From Haliotis asinina (Eukaryota; Mollusca; Gastropoda; Lepetellida; Haliotidae), in NCBI RefSeq assembly GCF_037392515.1, contig NC_090288.1, forward strand, positions 57,955,673 through 58,019,672: a stretch of DNA of 64,000 nucleotides. The letters are read 5' to 3'. Shown here one piece after another: positions 34,545 to 46,600 of the stretch. Position numbers and translations under genes: made by a program. The number at the start of each line of letters is the position of its first letter. Position 1 is the stretch's first letter. The notes beneath the pieces were generated by a model. That model worked only from the letters and a program-made list of their open reading frames with translations, was not told the DNA's origin and made no database searches.

Positions 34545-34708
34545 GAATTAGTTCAGTGGCAGTGTATCGACATTTCTAAAACCAGTCGCCGCTACGAGAC
34601 AACATGTAATGGTGATTTTGAAGAGACAGATTTGCATCCATGCAATGCAAGTATGCAGCAATTTGGACTGAAATATTACCCCTACATATGTCGATCTTGC
34701 ATGGTGGT
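34545..34708 (+). other. Candidate Cys-rich coding exon
   Basis: The frame reads WQCIDISKTSRRYETTCNGD, then FEETDLHPCNASMQQFGLKY and YPYICRSCMV, and ends at a GTACGT donor (34709). CAG acceptors are available near 34552-34558. The spacing of six cysteines suggests a small secreted domain, but no family is recognised and no partner exon is clear. The next frame (ALGEKCLPNTPGANPRNVTG, near 34765-34825) may be another. Confidence 0.3.
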
Positions 34709-34879
34709 ACGTATGGTGAAAATGTTGTTGTTTTGATATTGTTCATTCAAGAAATTATTGTAAGCGCACTTGGTGAAAAGTGTCTCCCTAACACACCAGG
34801 GGCAAACCCACGAAATGTGACAGGTAATATTATCAATATGACTGGCTGCTCACTGGGTGAACAGAAGCAATTTTGAACA

Positions 34880-35940
34880 AAATTACTTAGATAAGGAGAG
34901 ACCACGGGTATTACATATGCTTCGTTGTTGGGTAGGTCTGACGTCCCAGAAACTCTCAGGGGTCAAACTGCCAAACACGATCACAGACATCGGTATTTAA
35001 TCTGTACGTGTTTCGATGTTAATTTTACTTCCACAGTGGAACGGAGAAGATTGTCTAATGGGAAAAGAAGGGAAACTATGGCTGTGCATAAGTCTGGTCG
35101 GGAACTGAATGTAGTCTACACAGCTGTCAATTGCGTGGGCAGTATTTCCACTTTGTGCTGGATCCAGTTGTAGTTCCACATATTGATAACCAACCTTTAA
35201 CTACAGTATCTGTATTTATGGATGTCAACGTTATACTACACTGTTCTCGTGTAGTGACAGTTTTCATTCAGAATAAGCATTGATTCATCTTAGTGGTCCG
35301 CCATGAGTCACGACCTCAGGCCCGCAGCACATTAGGACTTTATTGTCTCTATTTAAGCATGTGTGCAACGTGTTCAAACTTTGCTTGGATTGGACGCAGC
35401 TTTGCACTATGAATGGCGACAGTTTCCGTTGCACAGGATACGACGACCGACGTAAGGTGCAAGTAGGGTGTACAGATAGTTATCAAGACTCGTGGAGGGT
35501 ACACTAGATACTGACTGCACAACGTTCCCAAGCTACAAATAAACGGCTTGTCTTATCACATAAGGTCATACTCCTTTCTCTACCTCCATACATGTAACAA
35601 ATGGTATTTTGAGCCTAACTAGATGATTTTTGTATTCTGTCATATCCATTATTCAAACGTTGAAGGAAAGTATCGTTTTTGTGTTTTCCTGTGATCTGTA
35701 AGATCATTACAGATAAGCATATAGCTTTATTCTGCAGACCGCTGATGTCAGTCAGCTTTACAGCTTTGTAAAAACATACAGCTTTGTAAAAATACCCGGA
35801 GAGCTTAATCCTTTTCAAGGTGCACATGCAGCTATAGATGGTTACTTTGCCAATTCCTTCGGAACAATTACGTTTTATGTAGCCAATTTTAATCCACAAT
35901 GCTCGTCCTACAACACGTTGGAAACGTACATGCATCCCTG
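34880..35940. other. Stretch without recognised gene
   Basis: Downstream flank of lectin copy 2. No exon recognised. Confidence 0.4.
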
Positions 35941-36149
35941 TTACAGATGATATTCGCAGAAAAAATAATACCAGTGATTACAGGGTGCATCATGTTGACC
36001 CGTGCTGTCCAAGGCCATGCAGTCTTGTCCCCGGGTAGCCCCGTTTGGCTGACCCGGTGACCAGTCGATAAAGGGCATAGGTCGTGTGGTCCCCTCCTCC
36101 CAGTACGCCCACTCTCCAGTAGCCGGGATCCGGTCTCCGCGGATGTAGG
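35941..36149 (-). CDS. Copy 2, exon 3 (C-terminal half of the lectin domain)
   Basis: Acceptor ACCATTTCAG to 36150. Translation YIRGDRIPATGEWAYWEEG through FFCEYHL, stop at 35943-35941. 209 nt, as in copy 1. Confidence 0.85.
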
Positions 36150-39100
36150 CTGAAATGGTAGAAAACTGAATCAACAAATTTAGGGTTGTGATTTTAAATT
36201 GTATAATTTTTTATAGCTCTGTTCTGATACGTGTCATTCCTAATTACGAATAATTCTGCATATTAGTACAATTATAAACACTGTAAGGTAAATAAATAAT
36301 ACTTTGCCAGTATTCATGTGGTCACTTTCTGGTCAAATACCAACGAATTCGTGGGTTCTTTCAAGTGCACATGGTTGTGTACTATGCACTAGGGGTTGTG
36401 ACAACACTGAAAGAGTCTGCACACAAAGTTGACTGCAAGGTTTTTACACCTTGTGGTGACACCTGACATGTGGTATCGATCTCGGCACCTTCAAGCTCAA
36501 TGGATCACTAGCCTGGCGCCTTAGACCGTTCATCCATCATGTTCGAGATCTCCTCACCTGTTTCATAAAGAGGTTGGTTTTAAGCAATATTCAAGCAATA
36601 TCACTGAGGGGAAAAACCAGGAATGGACTTTACACATGGTAACCATGTGGGGAATCGAACTCAGTGACGAACACTTTAACCACTGGGCTACCACGCCGAT
36701 TCCATAAAGATTCAGACACAAAACACACGAGCTTTCCAACCATCTCTTTAAATCGAGCAATAGTCTAGCAGCTACAGCCTCCGGTGTTGACATTTCTGAA
36801 GAACAATCGATAAACACGATTAGAAAGAGCCACATACGACTGTTGCTCCAAGAGCGTCTGATCAATTTTATAAAGTAACAAGGACGTCAGTACAGCTTTC
36901 ACATAGTTTAGACATGATGGTTTGTAGCGTTGTGACGATGTATAGTTTACATCGTCTTGTGAACTATACAAACATTTTGGAAATGACTTCAAAAGACATA
37001 AATCAGTGAGAAAAAATATTGCGATTGTATTGAAATAGTTGGTCGCAACAGACTATTGCTATCGCAGGAGATGCTTCTCCGTCAAGTGTCACTCCGAAAA
37101 GCTAGTGACAAACACGACATCAGATGCAACTCCCTATACGTTCCCGTTCTATTTGCAAGTTGAACAATTGACTAGGTTTTGCGTGTGTGGATGAATACGT
37201 TCAACTTATTGTGAACACCTAGTGTCATCGATATTTTTTTGGTGATTTATAAACGCAAGCTCATGAACTAGCATACATCGTGCAATCCATCCCTAGATTT
37301 CTTACTGAATGTTTATTCCCTTTTTTCTTTCAGTAAATGACAGTCGGTGGTCATCGTCAGATACAGATGACCAGTTCATACCTTTGATGTACAATTAGTG
37401 TTATAATCTTCAATAACACGTAGGTAATTAATGTTAAAATAACAATATTATCCTGATAAAATCACTTAGTACATCGTATAAATAAAACCATCCAGCAATG
37501 GTTACCAAAACAATGGAAATTAAAGCTTGTTTCGAAAACAGGAACGAATATTTTTGTTTGAATGGTAAATTTGCAAAAATATCGATTCATCATCACAAAC
37601 TGGTTTCCACAGGAGACATCACTCGACATTTCCAAAGAGGCACCAGTGCAATACAAATCTACTACAAAGCTTTGTAGCCAGCAGTCACGTGTTCATTTCC
37701 TTTGTCTGTGGGTTTAAAGGAGATATATAAAAAGTAATTTCGCTGCCACTGGTGTGGTAACTGTTTCAGTTTGCTAAGGACGAGTAGAAATATGTTTTAT
37801 GGGGAAAAAAACAACTTGAAAAAACCCAACAAATCACAATCCTGTGAAATTCAAATAAAAGCTCAGTGTCACTTTTGTAGTCACCCGATGACTTCAAATT
37901 GTTGCCGACCCGTGAAGTTCCGGGGTAGAATAGGCCTTCAGCAACCCATGCATGCCATGAAAGGCGACTATGCTTGTCGTAAGAGGCGACCAAAGGGATC
38001 GGGTGGTGAGGCTCTCCGACTTGGTTGACACATGTCATCAGTTCCCAGTTGCGCAGATTGATGTTCATCCTATTGATCACTGGATTGTCTGGCCCAGACT
38101 CGATTATTTAGCTGGAATTTTTCTGAGTGCGGCGTAAAACTCAACTCACTCATTCAAATTGTTCTCGATGATTCGGAAAATAATAGCTCACGCACTCTAT
38201 CAATCTAAATGTACAGGATGGGTGAAACATAAAATGTTATAATTACTATATTCGATTCCAGGAACCAGAGGTCCGAAGAAGTCCTGCTTTTCCTGTGAGT
38301 CAACCGTCAGAAGATCAGAACCTCCTTCCTGGATACAGGTGTCCTTGCCTGATCGATTGGTTGAGTAGAGGCGTTTGTAACAGACATTAAAGGTGAGTTC
38401 ATAACTGTAACCGTTGCTCATAGGACAGATCCGAAATGCTAGAAACAAACAAATTTGATAATGCTTAGACACAGGTTTCAAATCTGAAATAAATGTGTTG
38501 TAATGACATACTATGCAGCATCATATATAATAGTATTTACAGTATCTGCTTAACCTAGATCTAAGAAATCGTCGTCAGCAACACATGCTTTCTATAAGAG
38601 GAGACGAGCGGGATTAGGTATTCAGGCTTGTGATTTGATATTTGTAAGAGGAGACGAGCGGGATTAGGTATTCAGGCTTGTGATTTGATATTTGTAAGAA
38701 GAGACGAGCGGGATTAGGTATTCAGGCTTGTGATTTGATATTTGTAAGAAGAGACGAGCGGGATTAGGTATTCCGGCTTGTGATTTGATATTTGTAAGAA
38801 GAGACGAGCGGGATTAGGTATTCAGGCTTGTGATTTGATATTTGTAAGAAGAGACGAGCGGGATTAGGTATTCAGGCTTGTGATTTGATATTTGTAAGAA
38901 GAGACGAGCGGGATTAGGTATTCCGGCTTGTGATTTGATATTTGTAAGAAGAGACGAGCGGGATTAGGTATTCCGGCTTGTGATTTGATATTTGTAAGAA
39001 GAGACGAGCGGGATTAGGTATTCCGGCTTGTGATTTGATATTTGTAAGAAGAGACGAGCGGGATTAGGTATTCAGGCTTGTGATTTGATATTTGTAAGAA

Positions 39101-42100
39101 GAGACGAGCGGGATTAGGTATTCAGGCTTGTGATTTGATATTTGTAAGAAGAGACGAGCGGGATTAGGTATTCCGGCTTGTGATTTGATATTTGTAAGAA
39201 GAGACGAGCGGGATTAGGTATTCAGGCTTGTGATTTGATATTTGTAAGAAGAGACGAGCGGGATTAGGTATTCAGGCTTGTGATTTGATATTTGTAAGAA
39301 GAGACGAGCGGGATTAGGTATTCCGGCTTGTGATTTGATATTTGTAAGAAGAGACGAGCGGGATTAGGTATTCCGGCTTGTGATTTGATATTTGTAAGAA
39401 GAGACGAGCGGGATTAGGTATTCCGGCTTGTGATTTGATATTTGTAAGAAGAGACGAGCGGGATTAGGTATTCCGGCTTGTGATTTGATATTTGTAAGAA
39501 GAGACGAGCGGGATTAGGTATTCAGGCTTGTGATTTGATATTTGTAAGAAGAGACGAGCGGGATTAGGTATTCAGGCTTGTGATTTGATATTTGTAAGAA
39601 GAGACGAGCGGGATTAGGTATTCAGGCTTGTGATTTGATATTTGTAAGAAGAGGAGACGAGCGGGATTAGGTATTCAGGCTTGTGATTTGATATTTGTAA
39701 GAAGAGACGAGCGGGATTAGGTATTCCGGCTTGTGATTTGATATTTGTAAGAAGAGACGAGCGGGATTAGGTATTCAGGCTTGTGATTTGATATTTGTAA
39801 GAAGAGGAGACGAGCGGGATTAGGTATTCAGGCTTGTGATTTGATATTTGTAAGAAGAGACGAGCGGGATTAGGTATTCCGGCTTGTGATTTGATATTTG
39901 TAAGAAGAGACGAGCGGGATTAGGTATTCCGGCTTGTGATTTGATATTTGTAAGAAGAGACGAGCGGGATTAGGTATTCCGGCTTGTGATTTGATATTTG
40001 TAAGAAGAGACGAGCGGGATTAGGTATTCAGGCTTGTGATTTGATATTTGTAAGAAGAGACGAGCGGGATTAGGTATTCAGGCTTGTGATTTGATATTTG
40101 TAAGAAGAGACGAGCGGGATTAGGTATTCCGGCTTGTGATTTGATATTTGTAAGAAGAGACGAGTGGGATTAGGTATTCCGGCTTGTGATTTGATATTTG
40201 TAAGAAGAGACGAGCGGGATTAGGTATTCCGGCTTGTGATTTGATATTTGTAAGAAGAGACGAGCGGGATCAGGTATTCCGGCTTGTGATTTGATATTTG
40301 TAAGAAGAGACGAGCGGGATCAGGTATTCAGGCTTGTGATTTGATATTTGTAAGAAGAGACGAGCGGGATTAGGTATTCCGGCTTGTGATTTGATATTTG
40401 TAAGAAGAGACGAGCGGGATTAGGTATTCAGGCTTGTGATTTGATATTTGTAAGAAGAGACGAGCGGGATTAGGTATTCCGGCTTGTGATTTGATATTTG
40501 TAAGAAGAGACGAGCGGGATTAGGTATTCAGGCTTGTGATTTGATATTTGTAAGAAGAGACGAGCGGGATTAGGTATTCAGGCTTGTGATTTGATATTTG
40601 TAAGAAGAGACGAGCGGGATTAGGTATTCCGGCTTGTGATTTGATATTTGTAAGAAGAGACGAGCGGGATTAGGTATTCAGGCTTGTGATTTGATATTTG
40701 TAAGAAGAGACGAGCGGGATTAGGTATTCCGGCTTGTGATTTGATATTTGTCAGCGTATCCTTTTAGCAGAGATCGATGTTCTTCATATCAGTCACTGGA
40801 TTGTTTGGTCCAAACTCGATTGCATAGAGACTGCCGTGATTCATCTGAAATATTGCTGAGTTGCGCGAAACAACAGACACGGGCCCGTTCTTTCATTCTT
40901 TAACATAGTACTGAAGGCGTTTAGCTGTGGTTTCAGTCAAGGGAACAACTTGGATCTGCTTTATACTCAACACAAAAAGAAAGTATACCTTTCATAATTG
41001 GCATTTTCATTGATGTCTTCTGTTTAGTGTATGTTTCATTTTTTTCAAAACAACACTACAAAGCACATACGACGAGTAAAACATGCATCGGTTTGGTCCG
41101 GAGTAGGAAAAATACGAGAAAGCAACGAAAACATGTCAAATACCATACCCGGCATGTTCAGTGAACAGTTTGAGGGAACAAATGTGCACAAGTGAAAATA
41201 AAATAGCCTTACAAATACGGGAATTATGCTAAAAGGTGTTATGGGTCTTTCATAGAAATCTAACGTTAAGAAGTGCTATTGTTTGGGTTTTTTTTCAAAA
41301 TCAACGGAAAAGGGCTGTTGGACATAAATCTGACACTAAAAATGAGCTATTGGTTTTTTGTTTTCGAAATTAACGTAAAACGGCTGTTGGACAGAAATCT
41401 GACACTAAAAAACCAGTGCCATTGTGATTTGTTTCAAAGTCAACGCGAAAATGCTGTTGGATATAAATCCGACACTGAAAATGCGTTATTGTTTATTTTT
41501 GAAAGAGCTGTTAGATACGAATCTGATATTAAAAAGGTGCCATGTCTTGTTTTCAAAATCGACGTGAAAGGACTGTTGGACAGGAATCTGAAACTAGTGG
41601 AGGTGCCATGATTGTTTCATGAATCTACGTAAAGAGGCTGCTAGTATATTGTTAGCATGCATCTCTGTGCAGATGGACAGATTTCATCGTTGCAAAAGCA
41701 GCCATCGTGCCAGTGGTACATGTTCGAACTTTCCAGGGAGTATTTGTTTGATGGCACGTCGTTTTGACTGTCATTACGTAAACTGAACGCTGATTATTTC
41801 GTTGAATATATCGAATAAGAAAATCTAGAGTATACTGTATACATTGGCATTTCCAGTGCAGTAGATCACAGTCAATGGTTAATAGTTCTTTTTGTCTTCA
41901 CCAGCTAATGCTTGTCGCAAGAGGCGACTAACTGTATCGAGTGGTCAGGCTCGCTGATTTCGTTGACACATGTTTCCGGTTGTGTAGATCGATGATCACT
42001 GGATTGCTTAGACCAGACTCGATTATTTACAGACCGTTGCCATATGACTGTAATATTGTTGAGTGCGACGTTAAACAACAAAAGAAAGAATAGTTTCGTT

Positions 42101-42956
42101 GAGTTTTGTTACAAGCACGGACATAACTTTCTTACCAAGGTACAGCCTTCATGTATTCAAGAAATATATATAGTTTACTGAAAGAATTTGACCTGTTATT
42201 GCAACAACTGATTACCAGATAAGTGATGGAGTACTAGATAATGTGTCATTGTTCAAAAATATTACACAGTCATGGAACAGGCATAACGAAACGACAAGTA
42301 TTACTGTTTCATGGAGCAGTACAATTGATGAGTACAACTGAAATATATGGTTATTTTTAACCATTTATCAGTTTATACATGTAGTGCGGCTCGGTTAATC
42401 AGGGCCCCTTTCCACAAAACAAGAGCAGGCCTACGACCGTCGTACGTCTATGTTAAAGTATTATGGAAATATACGATAACCCTAGCACAAATGTACAGTG
42501 GAACACTCTCAGTTGTTAGAATTATACACACGCATACGCATGCACACATAGACTATCAGCAAAGTAGACACACATGTATGGTACAAAACATAAGACGTTT
42601 TACTCGTAAAAGCAATATAGATTTCATAGTTTCTTTTCTGACCAGCAATATATAAATTGTACAGTAAACTCACCAGGTCCAGGAATGGATCCTATAGGTC
42701 CAGTGCACTGAATACCTCTGTTCAAGTTGTATTTCAACATTTCCATATCCACCAGAGCGGATGGATCCGACTGGAAGGTGTCCTGGTAGACATAACAAAT
42801 CAAATACAGGACACTAAAGGCTATGGCTTCACACGCTGCCTGCCGCATACACGCATGGGTGCAGTCCGCTAAACTACCAACTTTCATCACAGTTATGAAG
42901 TTAGTAGGAAGGGTGTTAATCTGTACCAGGTGAAACGTCATTTCAGCTGTTGCCAT
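35941..42956 (-). CDS. PAN/Apple-like plus C-type lectin domain protein, copy 2
   Basis: Three exons: 42956-42674, 38438-38247 and 36149-35941 (283, 192 and 209 nt), 227 residues, all GT/AG and phase 1 as in copy 1. Exon 1 is PAN/Apple-like (LADCTHACMRQAACEAIAF, LICYVYQD, IQCTGP). Exons 2-3 are the lectin fold: CYKRLYSTNRSGKDTCIQEG, GSDLLTVDSQEKQDFFGPL, GEWAYWEEGTTRPMPFIDW, SPGQPN, GQDCMALD and FFCEYHL. It shares the unusual QPN motif and lacks WND. Upstream of its ATG the codon matching AGA in copy 1 is TGA, so if the true start lay further 5' this copy would be truncated. Intron 1 (4.2 kb) holds a 50-bp array and SINEs. The 99-bp array begins about 700 bp upstream of the ATG. A recognition function is inferred. 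Confidence 0.78.
36160..36570. other. Intron 2 of copy 2, no exon seen
   Basis: Non-coding. The first 40 bases closely match 60304-60345 upstream of copy 3 exon 3, showing that the duplication included intron sequence. Confidence 0.5.
36575..36700 (-). mobile_element. SINE-A copy (tRNA-derived), in intron 2 of copy 2
   Basis: Reverse orientation: GCAATATTCAAGCAATATCA, CCATGTGGGGAATCGAACTC (box B) and TTTAACCACTGGGCTACCAC (head). Confidence 0.85.
36705..37900. other. Intron 2 of copy 2, no exon seen
   Basis: No coding exon recognised. A short TTTGAATTTCACAGG-type segment near 37840 (minus strand) resembles the degenerate array at 41248-41645. Confidence 0.4.
37905..38155 (+). mobile_element. 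SINE-B copy, near full length
   Basis: GTGAAGTTCCGGGGTAGAAT, CAGCAACCCATGCATGCC, CTATGCTTGTCGTAAGAGGC, GGGATCGGGTGGTGAGGC, GACTTGGTTGACACATGTC, CACTGGATTGTCTGGCCCAG and TTTCTGAGTGCGGCGTAAAA, ending in ACTCACTCATTCA. It lies in intron 2 of copy 2, antisense to the gene. Confidence 0.9.
38247..38438 (-). CDS. Copy 2, exon 2 (N-terminal half of the lectin domain)
   Basis: Acceptor TTGTTTCTAG to 38439, donor GTAATT from 38246. Translation FRICPMSNGYSYELTFNVC, YKRLYSTNRSGKDTCIQEGG. 192 nt, as in copy 1. Confidence 0.85.
38560..38600 (+). mobile_element. SINE-B, 5' piece split by the 50-bp array
   Basis: TCGTCAGCAACACATGCTTTCTATAAGAG-like sequence matches the SINE-B head (CAGCAACCCATGCTTGCC), then runs straight into the 50-bp array. 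The 3' half of the SINE resumes at 40752. Confidence 0.75.
38601..40751 (+). repeat. 50-bp tandem array, about 43 copies, derived from a SINE core
   Basis: The unit is GAGACGAGCGGGATTAGGTA, TTC(A/C)GGCTTGTGATTTGA, TATTTGTAAGAA. Two copies carry a 3-bp GAG insertion (near 39652 and 39805); the rest are exactly 50 bp. The main polymorphism is A or C at one position (TTCAGG/TTCCGG). The unit matches the SINE-B core (CGTAAGAGGCGACTAACGGG, ATCGGGTGGTCAGGCTCG), and SINE flanks continue on both sides, so the array arose inside a SINE. It sits in intron 1 of lectin copy 2. Confidence 0.95.
40752..40890 (+). mobile_element. SINE-B, 3' piece after the 50-bp array
   Basis: CAGAGATCGATGTTCTTCAT, CACTGGATTGTTTGGTCC, AACTCGATTGCATAGAGACT and GAAATATTGCTGAGTTGCGC match the 3' half of SINE-B in order. 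Confidence 0.8.
41248..41645. repeat. Degenerate tandem repeat of about 63-72 bp, 6 copies
   Basis: Copies share GGGCTGTTGGACATAAATCT, GACACTAAAAA and TTTTCAAAATCAACGG-type blocks with many substitutions and indels. It gives a repetitive open frame (RNLTLK-like motifs) without other coding support. Confidence 0.7.
41895..42090 (+). mobile_element. SINE-B copy, 3' two thirds
   Basis: AATGCTTGTCGCAAGAGGCG, GAGTGGTCAGGCTCGCTGA, GTGTAGATCGATGATCACTG, ACCAGACTCGATTATTTACA and ATTGTTGAGTGCGACGTTAA. Confidence 0.85.
42095..42640. other. Intron 1 of copy 2, no exon seen
   Basis: Short (CACA)-rich stretch near 42530. Nothing else recognised. Confidence 0.4.
42674..42956 (-). CDS. Copy 2, exon 1 (PAN/Apple-like domain)
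   Basis: ATG at 42956 (AACATGG), donor GTGAGT from 42673. It opens with MATAEMTFHLVQINTLPTNF and ends in GSIPGPG. 283 nt, three more than copy 1, with the same exit phase. Confidence 0.8.
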
Positions 42957-42959
42957 GTT

Positions 42960-43672
42960 TAACGTGAAGTGTCAGTTCTGTATACAGCGAATCAAATATA
43001 AGATTATCCTTCCTTAAGCATCGTCATGATGAGATCGATGTTCCGCAACTGCCCCGTGAAGCACCCAGTCAACTGATTATTTGATTTATGAACACCGTAG
43101 CACAAGCGACTCACGGAGCGACTTCTAAACACTGCATTGATTTCAGATCTATATTGTCAAGAACAGCTTTACTTTAGCGGGGCGATATTCTAAAACCACC
43201 GATCCGCGTGTCGAGGATAGATAAACAAATATTTTGGTAGATTTGCCATCTCTTGAAGGCAATCACTCCACGTGTGCTTCAGACTCAATGCATCAGTCTT
43301 CATGTACAAAATGTTATGGACACCATTGTATGTCGAGATGTAGTCAATAAAGTGTTTTAGGAGCTCTGTAAGTTAATATTCTGTTTGATCTGTAGTAAGT
43401 GGGATAAAATATCATTTCTTAGATTTGTATACAATTCCGTTTTACAATGACGGTGCAGTTACAGAGGATAGAGGGCCTGTAAGTAGGCAGCCAGACCAAG
43501 GTTTAGAGCTTACGGTGACAAAAGAAGTGTCATATCCTTTCGAGTGGTCTCATGGTTGCCATCTGAGTCTAACTTGAGTAAGGAACCGAAAATCATTGCA
43601 CAAATAACAAAATTCCTATCTAACCGTACCCAAACTAGCAAACTGTCACGACTGTCGACAGCTGTGACAGCC
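42960..43672. other. Region between copy 2 and the 99-bp array
   Basis: Probable promoter side of copy 2. No TATA box or exon identified with confidence. Confidence 0.35.
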
Positions 43673-46600
43673 AAGCATGTGTGTACACTTGGTCCGGTTC
43701 AGTAAAGTCAGTCCGGAACCAGAAGTATGTGATGAATACCCACTTGTAACGGGTAGTTTGGTACCGGAAGTAAGCATGTGTGTACACTTGGTCCGGTCCA
43801 GTAACGTCAGTCCCAAACCAGAAGTATGTGATGAATACCCACTTGTAACGGGTAGTTTGGTACCGGAAGTAAGCATGTCTGTACACTTGGTCCGGTTCAG
43901 TAAAGTCAGTGCGGAACCAGAAGTATGTGATGAATACCCACTTGTAACGGGTAGTTTGGTACCGGAAGTAAGCATGTCTGTACACTTGGTCCGGTCCAGT
44001 AACGTCAGTCCGGAACCAGAAGTATGTGATGAATACACACTTGTAACGGGTAGTTTGGTACCGGAAGTAAGCATGTCTGTACACTTGGTCCGGTCCAGTA
44101 ACGTCAGTCCGGAACCAGAAGTATGTGATGAATACACACTTGTAACGGGTAGTTTGGTACCGGAAGTAAGCATGTGTGTACACTTGGTCCGGTCCAGTAA
44201 AGTCAGTCCGGAACCAGAAGTATGTGATGAATACCCACTTGTAACGGGTAGTTTGGTACCGGAAGAAAGCATGTCTGTACACTTGGTCCGGTCCAGTAAC
44301 GTCAGTCCGGAACCAGAAGTATGTGATGAATACACACTTGTAACGGGTAGTTTGGTACCGGAAGTAAGCATGTGTGTACACTTGGTCCGGTTCAGTAAAG
44401 TCAGTCCGGAACCAGAAGTATGTGATGAATACCCACTTGTAACGGGTAGTTTGGTACCGGAAGTAAGCATGTGTGTACACTTGGTCCGGTCCAGTAACGT
44501 CAGTCCCAAACCAGAAGTATGTGATGAATACCCACTTGTAACGGGTAGTTTGGTACCGGAAGTAAGCATGTGTGTACACTTGGTCCGGTCCAGTAACGTC
44601 AGTCCCAAACCAGAAGTATGTGATGAATACCCACTTGTAACGGGTAGATTGGTACCGGAAGTAAGCATGTGTGTACACTTGGTCCGGTCCAGTAAAGTCA
44701 GTCCGGAACCAGAAGTATGTGATGAATACCCACTTGTAACGGGTAGTTTGGTACCGGAAGTAAGCATGTCTGTACACTTGGTCCGGTTCAGTAAAGTCAG
44801 TGTAGAACCAGAAGTATGTGATGAATACCCACTTGTAACGGGTAGTTTGGTACCGGAAGTAAGCATGTGTGTACACTTGGTCCGGTCCAGTAAAGTCAGT
44901 GCGGAACCAGAAGTATGTGATGAATACCCACTTGTAACGGGTAGTTTGGTACCGGAAGTAAGCATGTGTGTACACTTGGTCCGGTTCAGTAAAGTCAGTC
45001 CGGAACCAGAAGTATGTGATGAATACCCACTTGTAACGGGTAGTTTGGTACCGGAAGTAAGCATGTCTGTACACTTGGTCCGGTCCAGTAACGTCAGTCC
45101 GGAACCAGAAGTATGTGATGAATACACACTTGTAACGGGTAGTTTGGTACCGGAAGTAAGCATGTGTGTACACTTGGTCCGGTTCAGTAAAGTCAGTCCG
45201 GAACCAGAAGTATGTGATGAATACCCACTTGTAACGGGTAGTTTGGTACCGGAAGTAAGCATGTGTGTACACTTGGTCCGGTCCAGTAACGTCAGTCCCA
45301 AACCAGAAGTATGTGATGAATACCCACTTGTAACGGGTAGTTTGGTACCGGAAGTAAGCATGTGTGTACACTTGGTCCGGTCCAGTAAAGTCAGTGCGGA
45401 ACCAGAAGTATGTGATGAATACACACTTGTAACGGGTAGATTGGTACCGGAAGTAAGCATGTGTGTACACTTGGTCCGGTCCAGTAAAGTCAGTGCGGAA
45501 CCAGAAGTATGTGATGAATACCCACTTGTAACGGGTAGTTTGGTACCGGAAGTAAGCATGTCTGTACACTTGGTCCGGTTCAGTAAAGTCAGTGTAGAAC
45601 CAGAAGTATGTGATGAATACCCACTTGTAACGGGTAGTTTGGTACCGGAAGTAAGCATGTGTGTACACTTGGTCCGGTCCAGTAAAGTCAGTGCGGAACC
45701 AGAAGTATGTGATGAATACCCACTTGTAACGGGTAGTTTGGTACCGGAAGTAAGCATGTGTGTACACTTGGTCCGGTTCAGTAAAGTCAGTCCGGAACCA
45801 GAAGTATGTGATGAATACCCACTTGTAACGGGTAGTTTGGTACCGGAAGTAAGCATGTGTGTACACTTGGTCCGGTTCAGTAAAGTCAGTCCGGAACCAG
45901 AAGTATGTGATGAATACACACTTGTAACGGGTAGTTTGGTACCGGAAGTAAGCATGTGTGTACACTTGGTCCGGTTCAGTAAAGTCAGTCCGGAACCAGA
46001 AGTATGTGATGAATACACACTTGTAACGGGTAGTTTGGTACCGGAAGTAAGCATGTGTGTACACTTGGTCCGGTTCAGTAAAGTCAGTCCGGAACCAGAA
46101 GTATGTGATGAATACCCACTTGTAACGGGTAGTTTGGTACTGGAAGTAAGCATGTGTGTACACTTGGTCCGGTCCAGTAAAGTCAGTCCGGAACCAGAAG
46201 TATGTGATGAATACCCACTTGTAACGGGTAGTTTGGTACCGGAAGTAAGCATGTGTGTACACTTGGTCCGGTCCAGTAAAGTCAGTGCGGAACCAGAAGT
46301 ATGTGATGAATACCCACTTGTAACGGGTAGTTTGGTACCGGAAGTAAGCATGTGTGTACACTTGGTCCGGTCCAGTAAAGTCAGTGCGGAACCAGAAGTA
46401 TGTGATGAATACTCACTTGTAACGGGTAGTTTGGTACCGGAAGTAAGCATGTGTGTACACTTGGTCCGGTCCAGTAAAGTCAGTGTGGAACCAGAAGTAT
46501 GTGATGAATACCCACTTGTAACGGGTAGTTTGGTACCGGAAGTAAGCATGTGTGTACACTTGGTCCGGTCCAGTAAAGTCAGTCCGGAACCAGAAGTATG

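Noticed and set aside
38601..40751. CRISPR array or other spacer-repeat locus
   Set aside because: Units are contiguous and near identical with no unique spacers, and the genome is animal.
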